Of a stretch of 64,000 nt of DNA, positions 7,904 to 16,357 are shown piece after piece. The translations under genes and the position numbers were made by a program. The DNA is from Chordibacter sp038110535 (GTDB lineage Bacteria; Verrucomicrobiota; Verrucomicrobiia; Opitutales; Seribacteraceae). Where the stretch lies: contig JAYNJW010000003.1 of assembly GCA_038110535.1 (NCBI GenBank), forward strand, positions 22,928-86,927. Direction: 5' to 3'. How positions within the stretch are numbered: position 1 is the first letter of the stretch; every line of letters begins with the position of its first letter. Below the pieces are notes generated by a model that saw only the letters and a list, made by a program, of their open reading frames with translations, searched no databases and had not been told where the DNA came from.

Positions 7904-10555
7904 ATGCGGTTAGAATTAGACAGTTCTAAAAAGTTGCCCCCCAAAGGCTTAAAACTCTTTAATTTGATCTTAATATTACTGGTTACCCTATGCGTTGGAA
8001 TATATCTTGGATGGAAAAACATTCCGGGTTTTTTAAAGGCAAAAATACTTTTTTTAACTCAGTCGGAATTCATTCCTAGTATTGGAGAAAAGAATGACCT
8101 AAGGGCAATATCCTTAGATATTAGCTTTAAAGATTTAAAGAAGATTCAACAAAAAAGAGCGGAAGCAGTAAAAAATGAGAGACTGGTTGCAGGTAACGAT
8201 GATTATGTGAAAGCATCGATCAAAGACGCTAACCAAGTGAAGCATTGCGAAGTACGCTTAAAAGGTGACCTACCGGATCATTGGTCCACATCAAAGTGGT
8301 CACTAAGAGTTAAAATGAAGAGAGATGGACTCGTTTCAGGCATGAGCAGATTTTCCCTTCAAAACCCGGTTACGAGAAACCATACTTATGAGTGGCTTTT
8401 TTTGGAGAATCTCAAAAATGAAGGATTGATGGGCGTTAGGTACGATTTCGTAAATGTCTCCATCAATGGCAAAAAAATGGGTATTTATGCAATTGAGGAA
8501 TATATATCAAAAGAATTTATTGAAGCCAACAATCGCCGAGAAGGGATTGTTGTTTCCTTGGATGAGGAATTAATGTGGTCAGACTTTTACAATGACCCAT
8601 CAAACCTTGAGTGGAACAGCATATACCGAACCGCAGTTGCTAGTGCGCTTAACGACGGCAGAATTGATAAAAATCCTCTTCTTGCCCGTCAAAGGAATAC
8701 TGCGATAAATCTACTTAGAGACCTTCAAGTACAAAAGATTAAACCCGATCAGCTCTTTGACTGCGAAAAATTAGGGAAGTTTTTTGCTCTATGCAGATTA
8801 TGGAACGCAGAGCATTGCCTTGAGTGGGATGATATCAACTTTTATTACAATCCTATCATAGGGAAATTTGAACCAATCGGTTTTGACGCTAGTTGTGAAG
8901 CCAACGAAAAACCGAAGTACTGTTTTTTTACTGGCGGTAAAGTAGCAAATAATTGGGTAAACTATGCTTTGACCTCTCCAAGAATTGCCGAAGCCTACAT
9001 TAGAAACTTAAAAATCTTTTCCTCGGAAAAATACATCAATAATTTGAAAGCTAACTTCGCAGGTTATGAGTTAAAAGTTAGAAGGTTAATATCTCGAGAA
9101 TTACTCAACGCCTCCTTGCCTGAGTTCTGGCAAAATTTTGAATCACTTTTTAATAATGACCCATGGGCAGTTTTGGATAAAAGAGCTTATTTTATCCGCC
9201 GAGAACTTGATGATGAAATGCCGGCATTGGCATTTGCAAGAATGAGTAATGATTCTAAAAACTACCACACAACCATTCGAAATTCCCTTACTCAGCCAGT
9301 AGAGTTTTTAGGCATTAGGACAAATAATAATGTAGAGATAAACGCTTCAACAATCATTGAGGTCTGCCCCCAGCTAAAAGATTTATTTTTTTTTCCTCAG
9401 AAGAGTATTATCTTACCCATTCAGAAAAACGATCGTGAAAGTAACTTCGGCTCAATTGAGTTTTCCTTACCAATGGAGCTATTCGATTTAAATCAAAGTC
9501 ATATCCAAAATGAATTATTCATTCATTTTCGTGTTCTTGGAAATGATAAAATCATCCGTGCTCCTATCCCTATTGACGAACATTCTTATGATCCGAAATC
9601 TCTCCCTTTTTATGATCAGAATCTTTCCTTGAACTCAGAAATTTTTTCCATCAAGGAAGATACCATTTATCTCCATCCAGGCAGACACATCTTTCACGAA
9701 GACATTTTCATACCTTTTGGGATGAAACTAGCCATTGGTCCCGATACCTCCTTGTCCTTTGAAAGAAATGCCTCTCTTGTCTCCGAAGGTTCAATTCGAG
9801 CAATAGGCACACCCGAACATCCAATAATTTTTAGTTCCGATCAATCTTTCTGGGATGGCATACTTCTTTTTGGCAGCAAAGAGCCATCTTTGTTCGAAAA
9901 TGTGCATTTTTCTAAACTTGGTGGGACAGGAATGATCGTAAACCCTCATGGCATTGAGAAAGATGGTTGGGTAATGACTGGAGGGATTAATGTTCTTGAT
10001 GCAGAAGTGCATTTTAAAAGTTGTCGCTTTGAGGATTGTTTTACCGAAGATGCGCTAAATGTTTTTTCTAGTACCTTTACGCTTGAAGGCAGTAAATTTA
10101 TAAATTGTTCATCCGATGGATTCGATGGAGATTTTGTCAACGGAACTGTAAAAAGGTGCGAATTTATTAATATTATGGGAGATGGGGTTGATTTTAGCGG
10201 AAGTAGCGTTTCAGTTGAAGACACAATTTTTTATAACATTGAAGATAAAGCCATATCGGTGGGCGAAGCAAGTAATGTCAAAATCTCTGATTCTAATGTA
10301 AACATCGCGAATTTTGGAATAGTATCAAAAGATCTTTCCAATGCTCATTGTGTCGACACTCTGATTAAGAACACTCGTATTGCAGGAGTTTCTTGCTACC
10401 AGAAAAAAAACAACTTCGGTCCAGGCAATGTCGTTCTTAGCAATGTTAGGTTCGAGGACTTGAACAAGACCTATCTTATTCAAACTGGAAGTTCAGCAAA
10501 AACGGACGGTACTTTCATCGATACAGAAGAATTCCTAACTTCATCCCTTTACTAA
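7904..10555 (+). CDS. CotH kinase-domain protein fused to a right-handed beta-helix
   Basis: An 883-residue protein with an N-terminal membrane anchor (18-37), a CotH-type kinase domain (about 66-400) and a C-terminal parallel beta-helix (about 600-860) with repeated short strands such as V-K-R-C-E-F and V-E-D-T-I-F. CotH proteins are secreted or membrane-bound protein kinases first known from spore coats. Here the region around W-D-D-I-N-F-Y-Y (308-315) and G-F-D-A-S-C (326-331) matches the conserved core. I chose ATG 7904 because the open frame upstream lies inside the DUF4956 gene and the membrane anchor follows it directly. The extracellular helix suggests it binds glycan. The kinase target is unknown. 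Confidence 0.82.
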   Translation: MRLELDSSKKLPPKGLKLFNLILILLVTLCVGIYLGWKNIPGFLKAKILFLTQSEFIPSIGEKNDLRAISLDISFKDLKKIQQKRAEAVKNERLVAGNDDYVKASIKDANQVKHCEVRLKGDLPDHWSTSKWSLRVKMKRDGLVSGMSRFSLQNPVTRNHTYEWLFLENLKNEGLMGVRYDFVNVSINGKKMGIYAIEEYISKEFIEANNRREGIVVSLDEELMWSDFYNDPSNLEWNSIYRTAVASALNDGRIDKNPLLARQRNTAINLLRDLQVQKIKPDQLFDCEKLGKFFALCRLWNAEHCLEWDDINFYYNPIIGKFEPIGFDASCEANEKPKYCFFTGGKVANNWVNYALTSPRIAEAYIRNLKIFSSEKYINNLKANFAGYELKVRRLISRELLNASLPEFWQNFESLFNNDPWAVLDKRAYFIRRELDDEMPALAFARMSNDSKNYHTTIRNSLTQPVEFLGIRTNNNVEINASTIIEVCPQLKDLFFFPQKSIILPIQKNDRESNFGSIEFSLPMELFDLNQSHIQNELFIHFRVLGNDKIIRAPIPIDEHSYDPKSLPFYDQNLSLNSEIFSIKEDTIYLHPGRHIFHEDIFIPFGMKLAIGPDTSLSFERNASLVSEGSIRAIGTPEHPIIFSSDQSFWDGILLFGSKEPSLFENVHFSKLGGTGMIVNPHGIEKDGWVMTGGINVLDAEVHFKSCRFEDCFTEDALNVFSSTFTLEGSKFINCSSDGFDGDFVNGTVKRCEFINIMGDGVDFSGSSVSVEDTIFYNIEDKAISVGEASNVKISDSNVNIANFGIVSKDLSNAHCVDTLIKNTRIAGVSCYQKKNNFGPGNVVLSNVRFEDLNKTYLIQTGSSAKTDGTFIDTEEFLTSSLY

Positions 10556-10579
10556 TTACAATCCGTGTAGGGTAATTTT

Positions 10580-11257
10580 TTGATAGAAAAAACGCCAAAA
10601 AGAATAGAATTAAAATGTCTGTATACTGAGAATGATTTGTCTTTTTTGGAAAGGAATCTTCAACTATCAAAGCTTTCTTTCTACCAACCCTTCCCGCCGA
10701 GGTTCATCAACAGCCTATACTTCGATTCCTATGACTTGGCCTCTATTGACGAATACTTAAATGGTTCCAGTGTTCGCACGAAAACAAGATGCAGATGGTA
10801 CGGTGATCTGATTCAGAAAGGAAAAGACACGCTAGAATTGAAAAAAAAACAGTGTCACAAATCCTGGAAACTTCTTAAAAAAGACATTTTCACCGTTAAT
10901 GCTTTTTCAAAAAACTGGAATGATTTTATGTCTCCTGACATTATGTCTGGCATAACGACGATTGGATTAAGTTCTCATAATCAATTTCCTGCCAGTATAG
11001 TTAGGTACAGAAGAAAATACCTTGTAAGCAGTGATAGTAAAATACGTGTTACCATCGACGACCAACTTCAGTTTTTCGATCAAAGACTTTCACCTGACCC
11101 AAATGTGAAAATAAGTGAAAATTCTCATGCAGGCATTGTTCTTGAAATCAAATTACAAGAGACAGACTCGAACCTGCTTCCGCTTATTAGTAATGCAATT
11201 AATTTCATTCCAAGTCGGTTCTCCAAATACTGCGAGTCTTTGATGAGACGGTTTTAA
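10580..11257 (+). CDS. VTC-domain protein (polyphosphate polymerase-like)
   Basis: A 225-residue VTC-domain protein, the size of the catalytic tunnel domain that makes polyphosphate from ATP in yeast Vtc4. The expected charged strand residues are visible: R8-x-E-L-K12, S-L-Y-F-D (45-49), R66-x-K-x-R70, E-L-K-K-K (86-90), R142-x-R-R145-K, a late E189-I-K191, and S-K-Y near the C-terminus. No SPX domain or membrane segment is present; a membrane partner could be the DUF4956 protein. TTG is used as start. Polyphosphate synthesis is inferred from the domain family only, and bacterial VTC proteins next to CotH may have another substrate. Confidence 0.82.
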   Translation: MIEKTPKRIELKCLYTENDLSFLERNLQLSKLSFYQPFPPRFINSLYFDSYDLASIDEYLNGSSVRTKTRCRWYGDLIQKGKDTLELKKKQCHKSWKLLKKDIFTVNAFSKNWNDFMSPDIMSGITTIGLSSHNQFPASIVRYRRKYLVSSDSKIRVTIDDQLQFFDQRLSPDPNVKISENSHAGIVLEIKLQETDSNLLPLISNAINFIPSRFSKYCESLMRRF

Positions 11258-11258
11258 G

Positions 11259-12173
11259 ATAAAAAAACACCCTAAAGTCTCCGCCTACATATTTGCTGCC
11301 AGATCAGATTGTGGCTTCATAAGGGCAACCTTGCCTCACTTAGTCAAAATGTGCCAAAAAGCAAATGCGCAAATTCAAGTAGTTGCAGATGCCTCCTCCC
11401 CTTCAGGAGTTTTGGGAAGTATCTTAGAACAGGATGAATTCGAAAAGCTTTTGAAAATCCTAGATGAGATCAATTCTGACAATGCTTTTGAAATTCAAAT
11501 TGAACGAAATAACCAAAAGGATGCTCGTACATTCAACAGAAAACAATTTGGAAAGAATCTTGATGAAACTCACTGTTTTCGAGGTTACCCCATTGTTGGA
11601 AGCATAAAACAGTTCTTCGAATCTGATTCAGAATATGTTCTGCATATTGATTGCGATATGCTTTTCTATGAAGAAAAAAATATATCTTGGATACTCCAAG
11701 CGATTTCCATTATGGAAGAAAATCCAGATCTTTTATGTGTTTTACCTAGAGGCGGCCCACCCACGCCAGATGGTTCGCTGCATCAAGGAAGCACGACATA
11801 CCGTACCGACAATGAAAGGGGAATCTATTTGTTTAAGAATTTCACAAGCAGACATTATCTGATCCATAAAAAAAGGTTTCTGGATTTACTTCCTCTTAGA
11901 CCTATTTGGCTCTCTTGGAGAGAACCCATCAAAAGCAAATTCCTCGGAAGTGGCAAGATGCTATGCTGGGAAAGCATGGTCGAGAAAGCTCTTGAAGAAT
12001 CAAACCTTTGGAGAGCTGACCTAATGACTGATCAAGCATGGTCTCTTCATACATGTGATCGTTCGGAAAAATTTTATGAGGATCTTCCAAAAATTATTAA
12101 GCGATTAATGACCGGAGACTACCCTACAAGACAAGCTGGTCATTTCGATCTTTTATACAATCTATGGAACTGA
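11259..12173 (+). CDS. glycosyltransferase (GT-A-like), apparent ATA start
   Basis: A glycosyltransferase of about 304 residues with a D-C-D metal-binding motif (H-I-D-C-D-M-L-F) in the middle. A conserved-looking N-terminus (Y-I-F-A-A-R-S-D-C-G-F) is encoded upstream of the first TTG at 11331. The in-frame TGA at 11244 leaves no ATG, GTG or TTG before 11331. The only plausible initiator is ATA at 11259, just after the preceding TAA. If translation began at TTG 11331, the protein would lose the first beta-strand of the nucleotide-binding fold. The sugar donor is unknown. It follows the VTC gene and overlaps the next gene by ten bases. Confidence 0.7.
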   Translation: MKKHPKVSAYIFAARSDCGFIRATLPHLVKMCQKANAQIQVVADASSPSGVLGSILEQDEFEKLLKILDEINSDNAFEIQIERNNQKDARTFNRKQFGKNLDETHCFRGYPIVGSIKQFFESDSEYVLHIDCDMLFYEEKNISWILQAISIMEENPDLLCVLPRGGPPTPDGSLHQGSTTYRTDNERGIYLFKNFTSRHYLIHKKRFLDLLPLRPIWLSWREPIKSKFLGSGKMLCWESMVEKALEESNLWRADLMTDQAWSLHTCDRSEKFYEDLPKIIKRLMTGDYPTRQAGHFDLLYNLWN

Positions 12174-13663
12174 TTGGTTTCAGAAAGATTTTCGAGAAAA
12201 ATATCGCGTTATTTTTTTCCGTAATGAGCTTGGTTTTGGTTTTTGTTTACATCTGTAAGAATAAACCTCTTCAAATGGACGAGCTCTCAACATTCTTTCA
12301 TTGCAGCGACAAAAACTTTGAAGATTTAAATATCTCAAACTCCTTGGGTGTGAACATGATACCCCCTGTTTACTTTACCATTATTTGGGTAATTGGAAAA
12401 ATTGCTTCCCTAAATGAAATAACAATGCGTTTACCCAGTCTTCTTTTTGGCATCTTAAGTTTGGTAGTGATGCAAAATTCAATGAAAAGACTTTTTCCCA
12501 AAGAATGTATTAATCTCTGTCTCTTCGCTCTTATTTCTCACTGCCCTATTCTTATTTTTTCAATATGTGAAGCTAGACCATTTGCATTATACCTAATGCT
12601 TACAGTCTTTTTTACACATCATTTACTCTTTTATAGAAAGACTAAAACTCATTTTTTTATTGTTTCAAGTCTGGCTTTTTTAATTCCCGGAACCTTCTAC
12701 ATTGGAGGAATTTATACATTATTTATTTTAATTTTTTTCATCATAGATCGAATCAGAAAAAACTTAGATTTTAAGCACTGTCTTTATGCTTGTCTGCTTG
12801 GATGGTTCTTTTTTTGTATAATCGTATTACCAACTTTCTATGATCACTTAACAAACACATACACCGGACATTTTAGTACTGGATATAAGGTTAGATTATC
12901 GGATTTGTTTACACTGTATGGCTCTCAAGTTTATTTGCCAATCTCCCTTCTTTTGTTGGTTCTTTGTCAATCATGGAATCCTTCCACATTTGTTAAAAAC
13001 AAGAGTGAGAATTTAAATGATGCACCAGTAAGCATCTTAATATTCGCATCTTTTTTAGTTATTCCATTTGTTTTTTTTATTCTATGCAAAGTCTTTAATT
13101 TTGGGATTTTTCAAAACAGATACTTTATACCTAACCTAATTTTTTATTTTTTTATTTTTTGTTTAGTACTTTTTAAAAGTGGAAAAATAACTAAGAGCAA
13201 AGTGTGGCTAGGTTTAAACTATTTTCTGTGTACAATTGTATTATTTTTAATAGCTAGGTCATTTGGCAACTCCTATAAAGCAGAGTCACCTGCAGATTCA
13301 ATCCTTTCAGCAGTCAAAACTCAAAAGAACATTGTTACTTTTAGTAGAAGAATTGCTTTTCATGTAAATCATTATCATGGGGCAGAGGTAGATTGTTATC
13401 AAATTGTAGGAAATGAAAAATATGCTTCCCACATGAAGAATTTTTCAAGCAAGTTAAATCCGATTTCTCTGAGTCAATTACCAATACTTTTAGATAAACT
13501 ACTAAGTAAGAATGAAAGCATACTTTTTTTAGATGGCTCGATGGTAAGTAATGGAGATCAATATATTTATACTTTTATTGATTCTCAAAAATACAAAGTA
13601 GTGAGATATGATCTACCTAAAAGCCCACAGGCGAACCTAGCATACCTTGTTTCAAAAAGTTGA
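12164..13663 (+). CDS. GT-C membrane glycosyltransferase (GT39/ArnT-like)
   Basis: A 499-residue protein with many membrane segments. An acidic pair D39-E40 lies in the first periplasmic loop, where GT-C enzymes have their catalytic Asp/Glu, and M-R-L-P-S-L-L-F-G and E-A-R-P-F-A-L-Y follow, both typical of GT39-like proteins. Such enzymes take a sugar from a polyprenyl-phosphate donor and add it to a lipid-linked glycan on the outer side of the inner membrane. It is the first of two tandem relatives; the next gene repeats the D-E and E-A-R motifs. Very AT-rich. Donor and acceptor are unknown. Confidence 0.75.
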   Translation: MELIGFRKIFEKNIALFFSVMSLVLVFVYICKNKPLQMDELSTFFHCSDKNFEDLNISNSLGVNMIPPVYFTIIWVIGKIASLNEITMRLPSLLFGILSLVVMQNSMKRLFPKECINLCLFALISHCPILIFSICEARPFALYLMLTVFFTHHLLFYRKTKTHFFIVSSLAFLIPGTFYIGGIYTLFILIFFIIDRIRKNLDFKHCLYACLLGWFFFCIIVLPTFYDHLTNTYTGHFSTGYKVRLSDLFTLYGSQVYLPISLLLLVLCQSWNPSTFVKNKSENLNDAPVSILIFASFLVIPFVFFILCKVFNFGIFQNRYFIPNLIFYFFIFCLVLFKSGKITKSKVWLGLNYFLCTIVLFLIARSFGNSYKAESPADSILSAVKTQKNIVTFSRRIAFHVNHYHGAEVDCYQIVGNEKYASHMKNFSSKLNPISLSQLPILLDKLLSKNESILFLDGSMVSNGDQYIYTFIDSQKYKVVRYDLPKSPQANLAYLVSKS

Positions 13664-13893
13664 TTTTCAGCCGAAATTTAGTCTTAACCATATTTGCATC
13701 AGCAACTTCGTTTGCTTTGATAAATTTATGCTTAATGAAGCCGATTTGGGTGGATGAATGCTACACTTTTTACGGAGTAGATCATAGCTCATTTGCTTCA
13801 TTTTTCGGTTCTATCCTATCAGGTATAAATTTCTCCCCACCTCTGTATTTTTTGGTCAATTGGTTTGCTGCTAGCTGGTTCCCCATGAATATT
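13660..13893 (+). CDS. GT-C membrane glycosyltransferase, N-terminal part (ends in an assembly gap)
   Basis: N-terminal part of a GT39-like membrane glycosyltransferase, related to the gene just upstream. It has a first membrane segment at about 8-25, a D32-E33 acidic pair in the first outer loop, and a F-S-P-P-L-Y-F-L-V-N-W segment matching P-P-V-Y-F-T-I-I-W of the neighbour. The TTG start overlaps the preceding stop (TTGA). The frame runs into ten N bases. Confidence 0.75.
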
Positions 13894-13903
13894 NNNNNNN
13901 NNN
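13894..13903. other. assembly gap (10 N) inside the second GT-C gene
   Basis: Ten N bases. The coding frame differs on the two sides, consistent with a placeholder of unknown true length. Compared with the upstream paralogue, little sequence seems to be missing (the R-L-P-S region). Confidence 0.97.
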
Positions 13904-13904
13904 A

Positions 13905-15122
13905 CTGGAGAGCATTCTTTGGACAGTGATAGGTCTAGTCCTTTTTTATCAGGCATCTAGAAAAACCTTCGGAGTTGGTCCATCAGCTATTTCAATAATG
14001 TTGGTTGTATCTCAATCCAACCTGCTACTCGATAACAGCATCGAAGCACGACATTATACGATGTTTTTTGCCTCTGCATCGTGGGTTTTCTTTACATTAT
14101 CGACTTTTAAATGCAGCTCGAAGCACATTCCGAGAAAAGTACACTTTCTTTTATTTAGCTCGCATTTATGCCTGTGTCTTACGCACTATGTTGGCATCGT
14201 ATTTTCGATTATAGTAGGAGTTGGTTTTCTTTTTTGCAAAAAAGACAAGCACCTTATCAAAAGAGTTCCTTGGTCGATGTTATCAGCCTGGGCTCTTGTT
14301 TTACCTATTTACATCTTCTTACTGCAAAATCAAAGTTCTCACTTATCCGCATGGCACAGGGATGACTCACTAATCGCACTACTTGAAAATTACGATTATG
14401 CGGGATTGGGAATAAGTCTAATCTTAGTGCCTTTAACCTTTCTACTTTTGCCTTTAAATAAGTTTTTCATTCCCTTTTCTACAAGTTCGAATGATCGATT
14501 AATAATAGCGACCTCTATTTTGTGGTTTCTAACACCGGTGATCTTTTGGCTGCTGGCAAATTTAAGTCCCTTAAATTTACTCAAAGATCGATATTTTATT
14601 CCCAAAGAGGTTGGACTCCTAACCATTCTGGCATTCTTTTGTTTGAGAATTGGTTCTTTATTCAGGACAACGAAAAAAAATGAGTTAGTCATGTGGTCCG
14701 TCCCTCTTTTAGTCGTTTCTGTTTTTTCTATATTTACAATTTTTTCATACCATAAAAGATCATCCTTTGGATACTCTGAAAATCGGAATTACCACCATTG
14801 GCTAAGTGTAGATGAGAGAATTGAGAAATTGAATTCCCCGATCGTTTTATCAGGAGACCCACTTTTTTTTCCAAATGCCTACAGAAATAATGATCAATAC
14901 TTCTTCCGGATTGATGATGAAAATTTAGAAAATATTTATTCCCAATTTTCCAGTAAGATTCAGTTAGTGAATCCTTCCCAATTTTTGACTTGGGATTCTT
15001 TTATTCTTATCGGAGATAAAAACTCATTCGAAAATTTGAATCTTTCTTCATTTTTAGCTACAGAAATCGGCAAAGTGCATGAGAGACTCCCCCTTTTAAT
15101 CAAAAAGTTCGAAAGAATTTGA
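13905..15122 (+). CDS. GT-C membrane glycosyltransferase, C-terminal part (begins in an assembly gap)
   Basis: C-terminal part of the same GT39-like protein. It continues with several membrane segments, the E-A-R-H-Y-T-M-F motif matching E-A-R-P-F-A-L-Y of the upstream paralogue, and a soluble C-terminal domain of roughly 130 residues. The frame is open from directly after the gap, so the GTG at 13926 is internal and not a start. The end overlaps the next gene as TTGA. Confidence 0.75.
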   Translation: MESILWTVIGLVLFYQASRKTFGVGPSAISIMLVVSQSNLLLDNSIEARHYTMFFASASWVFFTLSTFKCSSKHIPRKVHFLLFSSHLCLCLTHYVGIVFSIIVGVGFLFCKKDKHLIKRVPWSMLSAWALVLPIYIFLLQNQSSHLSAWHRDDSLIALLENYDYAGLGISLILVPLTFLLLPLNKFFIPFSTSSNDRLIIATSILWFLTPVIFWLLANLSPLNLLKDRYFIPKEVGLLTILAFFCLRIGSLFRTTKKNELVMWSVPLLVVSVFSIFTIFSYHKRSSFGYSENRNYHHWLSVDERIEKLNSPIVLSGDPLFFPNAYRNNDQYFFRIDDENLENIYSQFSSKIQLVNPSQFLTWDSFILIGDKNSFENLNLSSFLATEIGKVHERLPLLIKKFERI

Positions 15123-16357
15123 GCATACTTAAACCAATCAAGACTTTTTTTCTACCGCTTTTGAAACCTTTCTTTTTTTGGCTACTTGTACTGTACATCT
15201 TCATTGAATTTTTCCTTTTCCATAACTTCAACAAACTACCCTATAAATTTCTTAACCATACCAGTGGTCCGGTTAGATTGCTTGCAGATTACTCTAAAAA
15301 AGAAGTTATCCCTGAGAATTATTTTGCCTTAGTCGGAGATAGCAATGTTTACGGATTTGGACCATGGTTATACGACAATTCATGGAGCATGGAGCAACCA
15401 TCCTTTGCCACCCATCATTTGTTAAATAAAGATCTTGGTACTGATGTTGTAGCCTTTGGCTATCCTGGTTATGGCAACTTGGGATCATCACTCACAGCGG
15501 TTGCTGAACATCGTTATCTTAATGAATCCTTGCTTTGGTCAGATTTTCCCTTCCCTAAGAAATTATTATTCGTTTTTTATGAGGGTAACGATCTAATAAA
15601 CAATCTTCACGAGATCGAGCAACGAGGGTTTAGCTTAGATAATCCAATGGACGAGAAGTTCGACATGGAAATAGAAAGTCTGCTTAAGTCCGAAGAACAA
15701 AGGCTCCTTGCAGAATACTCAATCCTCGATCAATCACCGACTTGGAACCTGACTGCAGGAATAGTTAAAAACTACTTTGGCAAATTTTTTCTCAGTGAGG
15801 AAAAAGAGCCTGACTCCATCAGCAAAAAATACGAACTTAAAGAAAATGAATCTTTAAGCAAAGATTTAAGGCAGGGTGCCGAAAATAGAGCTTTAATTAA
15901 TCAAAATGAGACTGATTTGGGATATTGTGAAGGCCCCGCTCTTCTTATGACTTCAGCAGAAATTGATCAATCAATGAGAATTCTTCACCATTCTCTAAAC
16001 TATTTTAAAAATTATTTCTCTGAAAGCAGAGTTTGCGTTGTTTATCTACCATCATCTCTTTCAATCTATGAATTCAAGAACTCGTCTGTTCGTCCTGCAC
16101 CGTTACAACTCAATTCCAGTTACAGAAACAAAGCACTACCCCCTGAATTTGCCAAAGAAAGAAATTTAATGTTAAGAAGGAAAGTTTCTGAAATAGCTTC
16201 CAATCTTGATCTTGAGCTCATTGACACTACTGACTTCTTTAAATCGAAATCAAGAAGTCTTTTATTTCACGGACCAAGAGACCCAATCCACTTAAACCGT
16301 AAAGGGTTTGAGACCTTTGCTGAAGCTATTCTAATAGATTTAAGAAAAAAATCATGA
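15119..16357 (+). CDS. SGNH/GDSL hydrolase-like protein, membrane-anchored
   Basis: A 412-residue protein with one N-terminal membrane segment (about 18-35) and an SGNH hydrolase fold facing the periplasm. The block I motif G-D-S-N is at 73-76 (nucleophile Ser75), an E-G-N-D block III equivalent follows, and the C-terminal D-P-I-H supplies the catalytic Asp and His. Such enzymes act as O-acetyl esterases or acyltransferases on glycans. It starts at TTG within TTGA and is followed by carbamoyltransferase, SxtJ and DUF5989 genes, a recurring set in polysaccharide loci. Its substrate is not known. Confidence 0.8.
   Translation: MSILKPIKTFFLPLLKPFFFWLLVLYIFIEFFLFHNFNKLPYKFLNHTSGPVRLLADYSKKEVIPENYFALVGDSNVYGFGPWLYDNSWSMEQPSFATHHLLNKDLGTDVVAFGYPGYGNLGSSLTAVAEHRYLNESLLWSDFPFPKKLLFVFYEGNDLINNLHEIEQRGFSLDNPMDEKFDMEIESLLKSEEQRLLAEYSILDQSPTWNLTAGIVKNYFGKFFLSEEKEPDSISKKYELKENESLSKDLRQGAENRALINQNETDLGYCEGPALLMTSAEIDQSMRILHHSLNYFKNYFSESRVCVVYLPSSLSIYEFKNSSVRPAPLQLNSSYRNKALPPEFAKERNLMLRRKVSEIASNLDLELIDTTDFFKSKSRSLLFHGPRDPIHLNRKGFETFAEAILIDLRKKS

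Noticed and set aside
9791..10224. Minus-strand open frames inside the CotH gene
   Set aside because: They are shadows of the beta-helix coding sequence and show no protein-like features.
13926..13928. GTG as a separate gene start after the second gap
   Set aside because: The frame is open back to the gap and continues the GT-C protein, so the GTG is internal.
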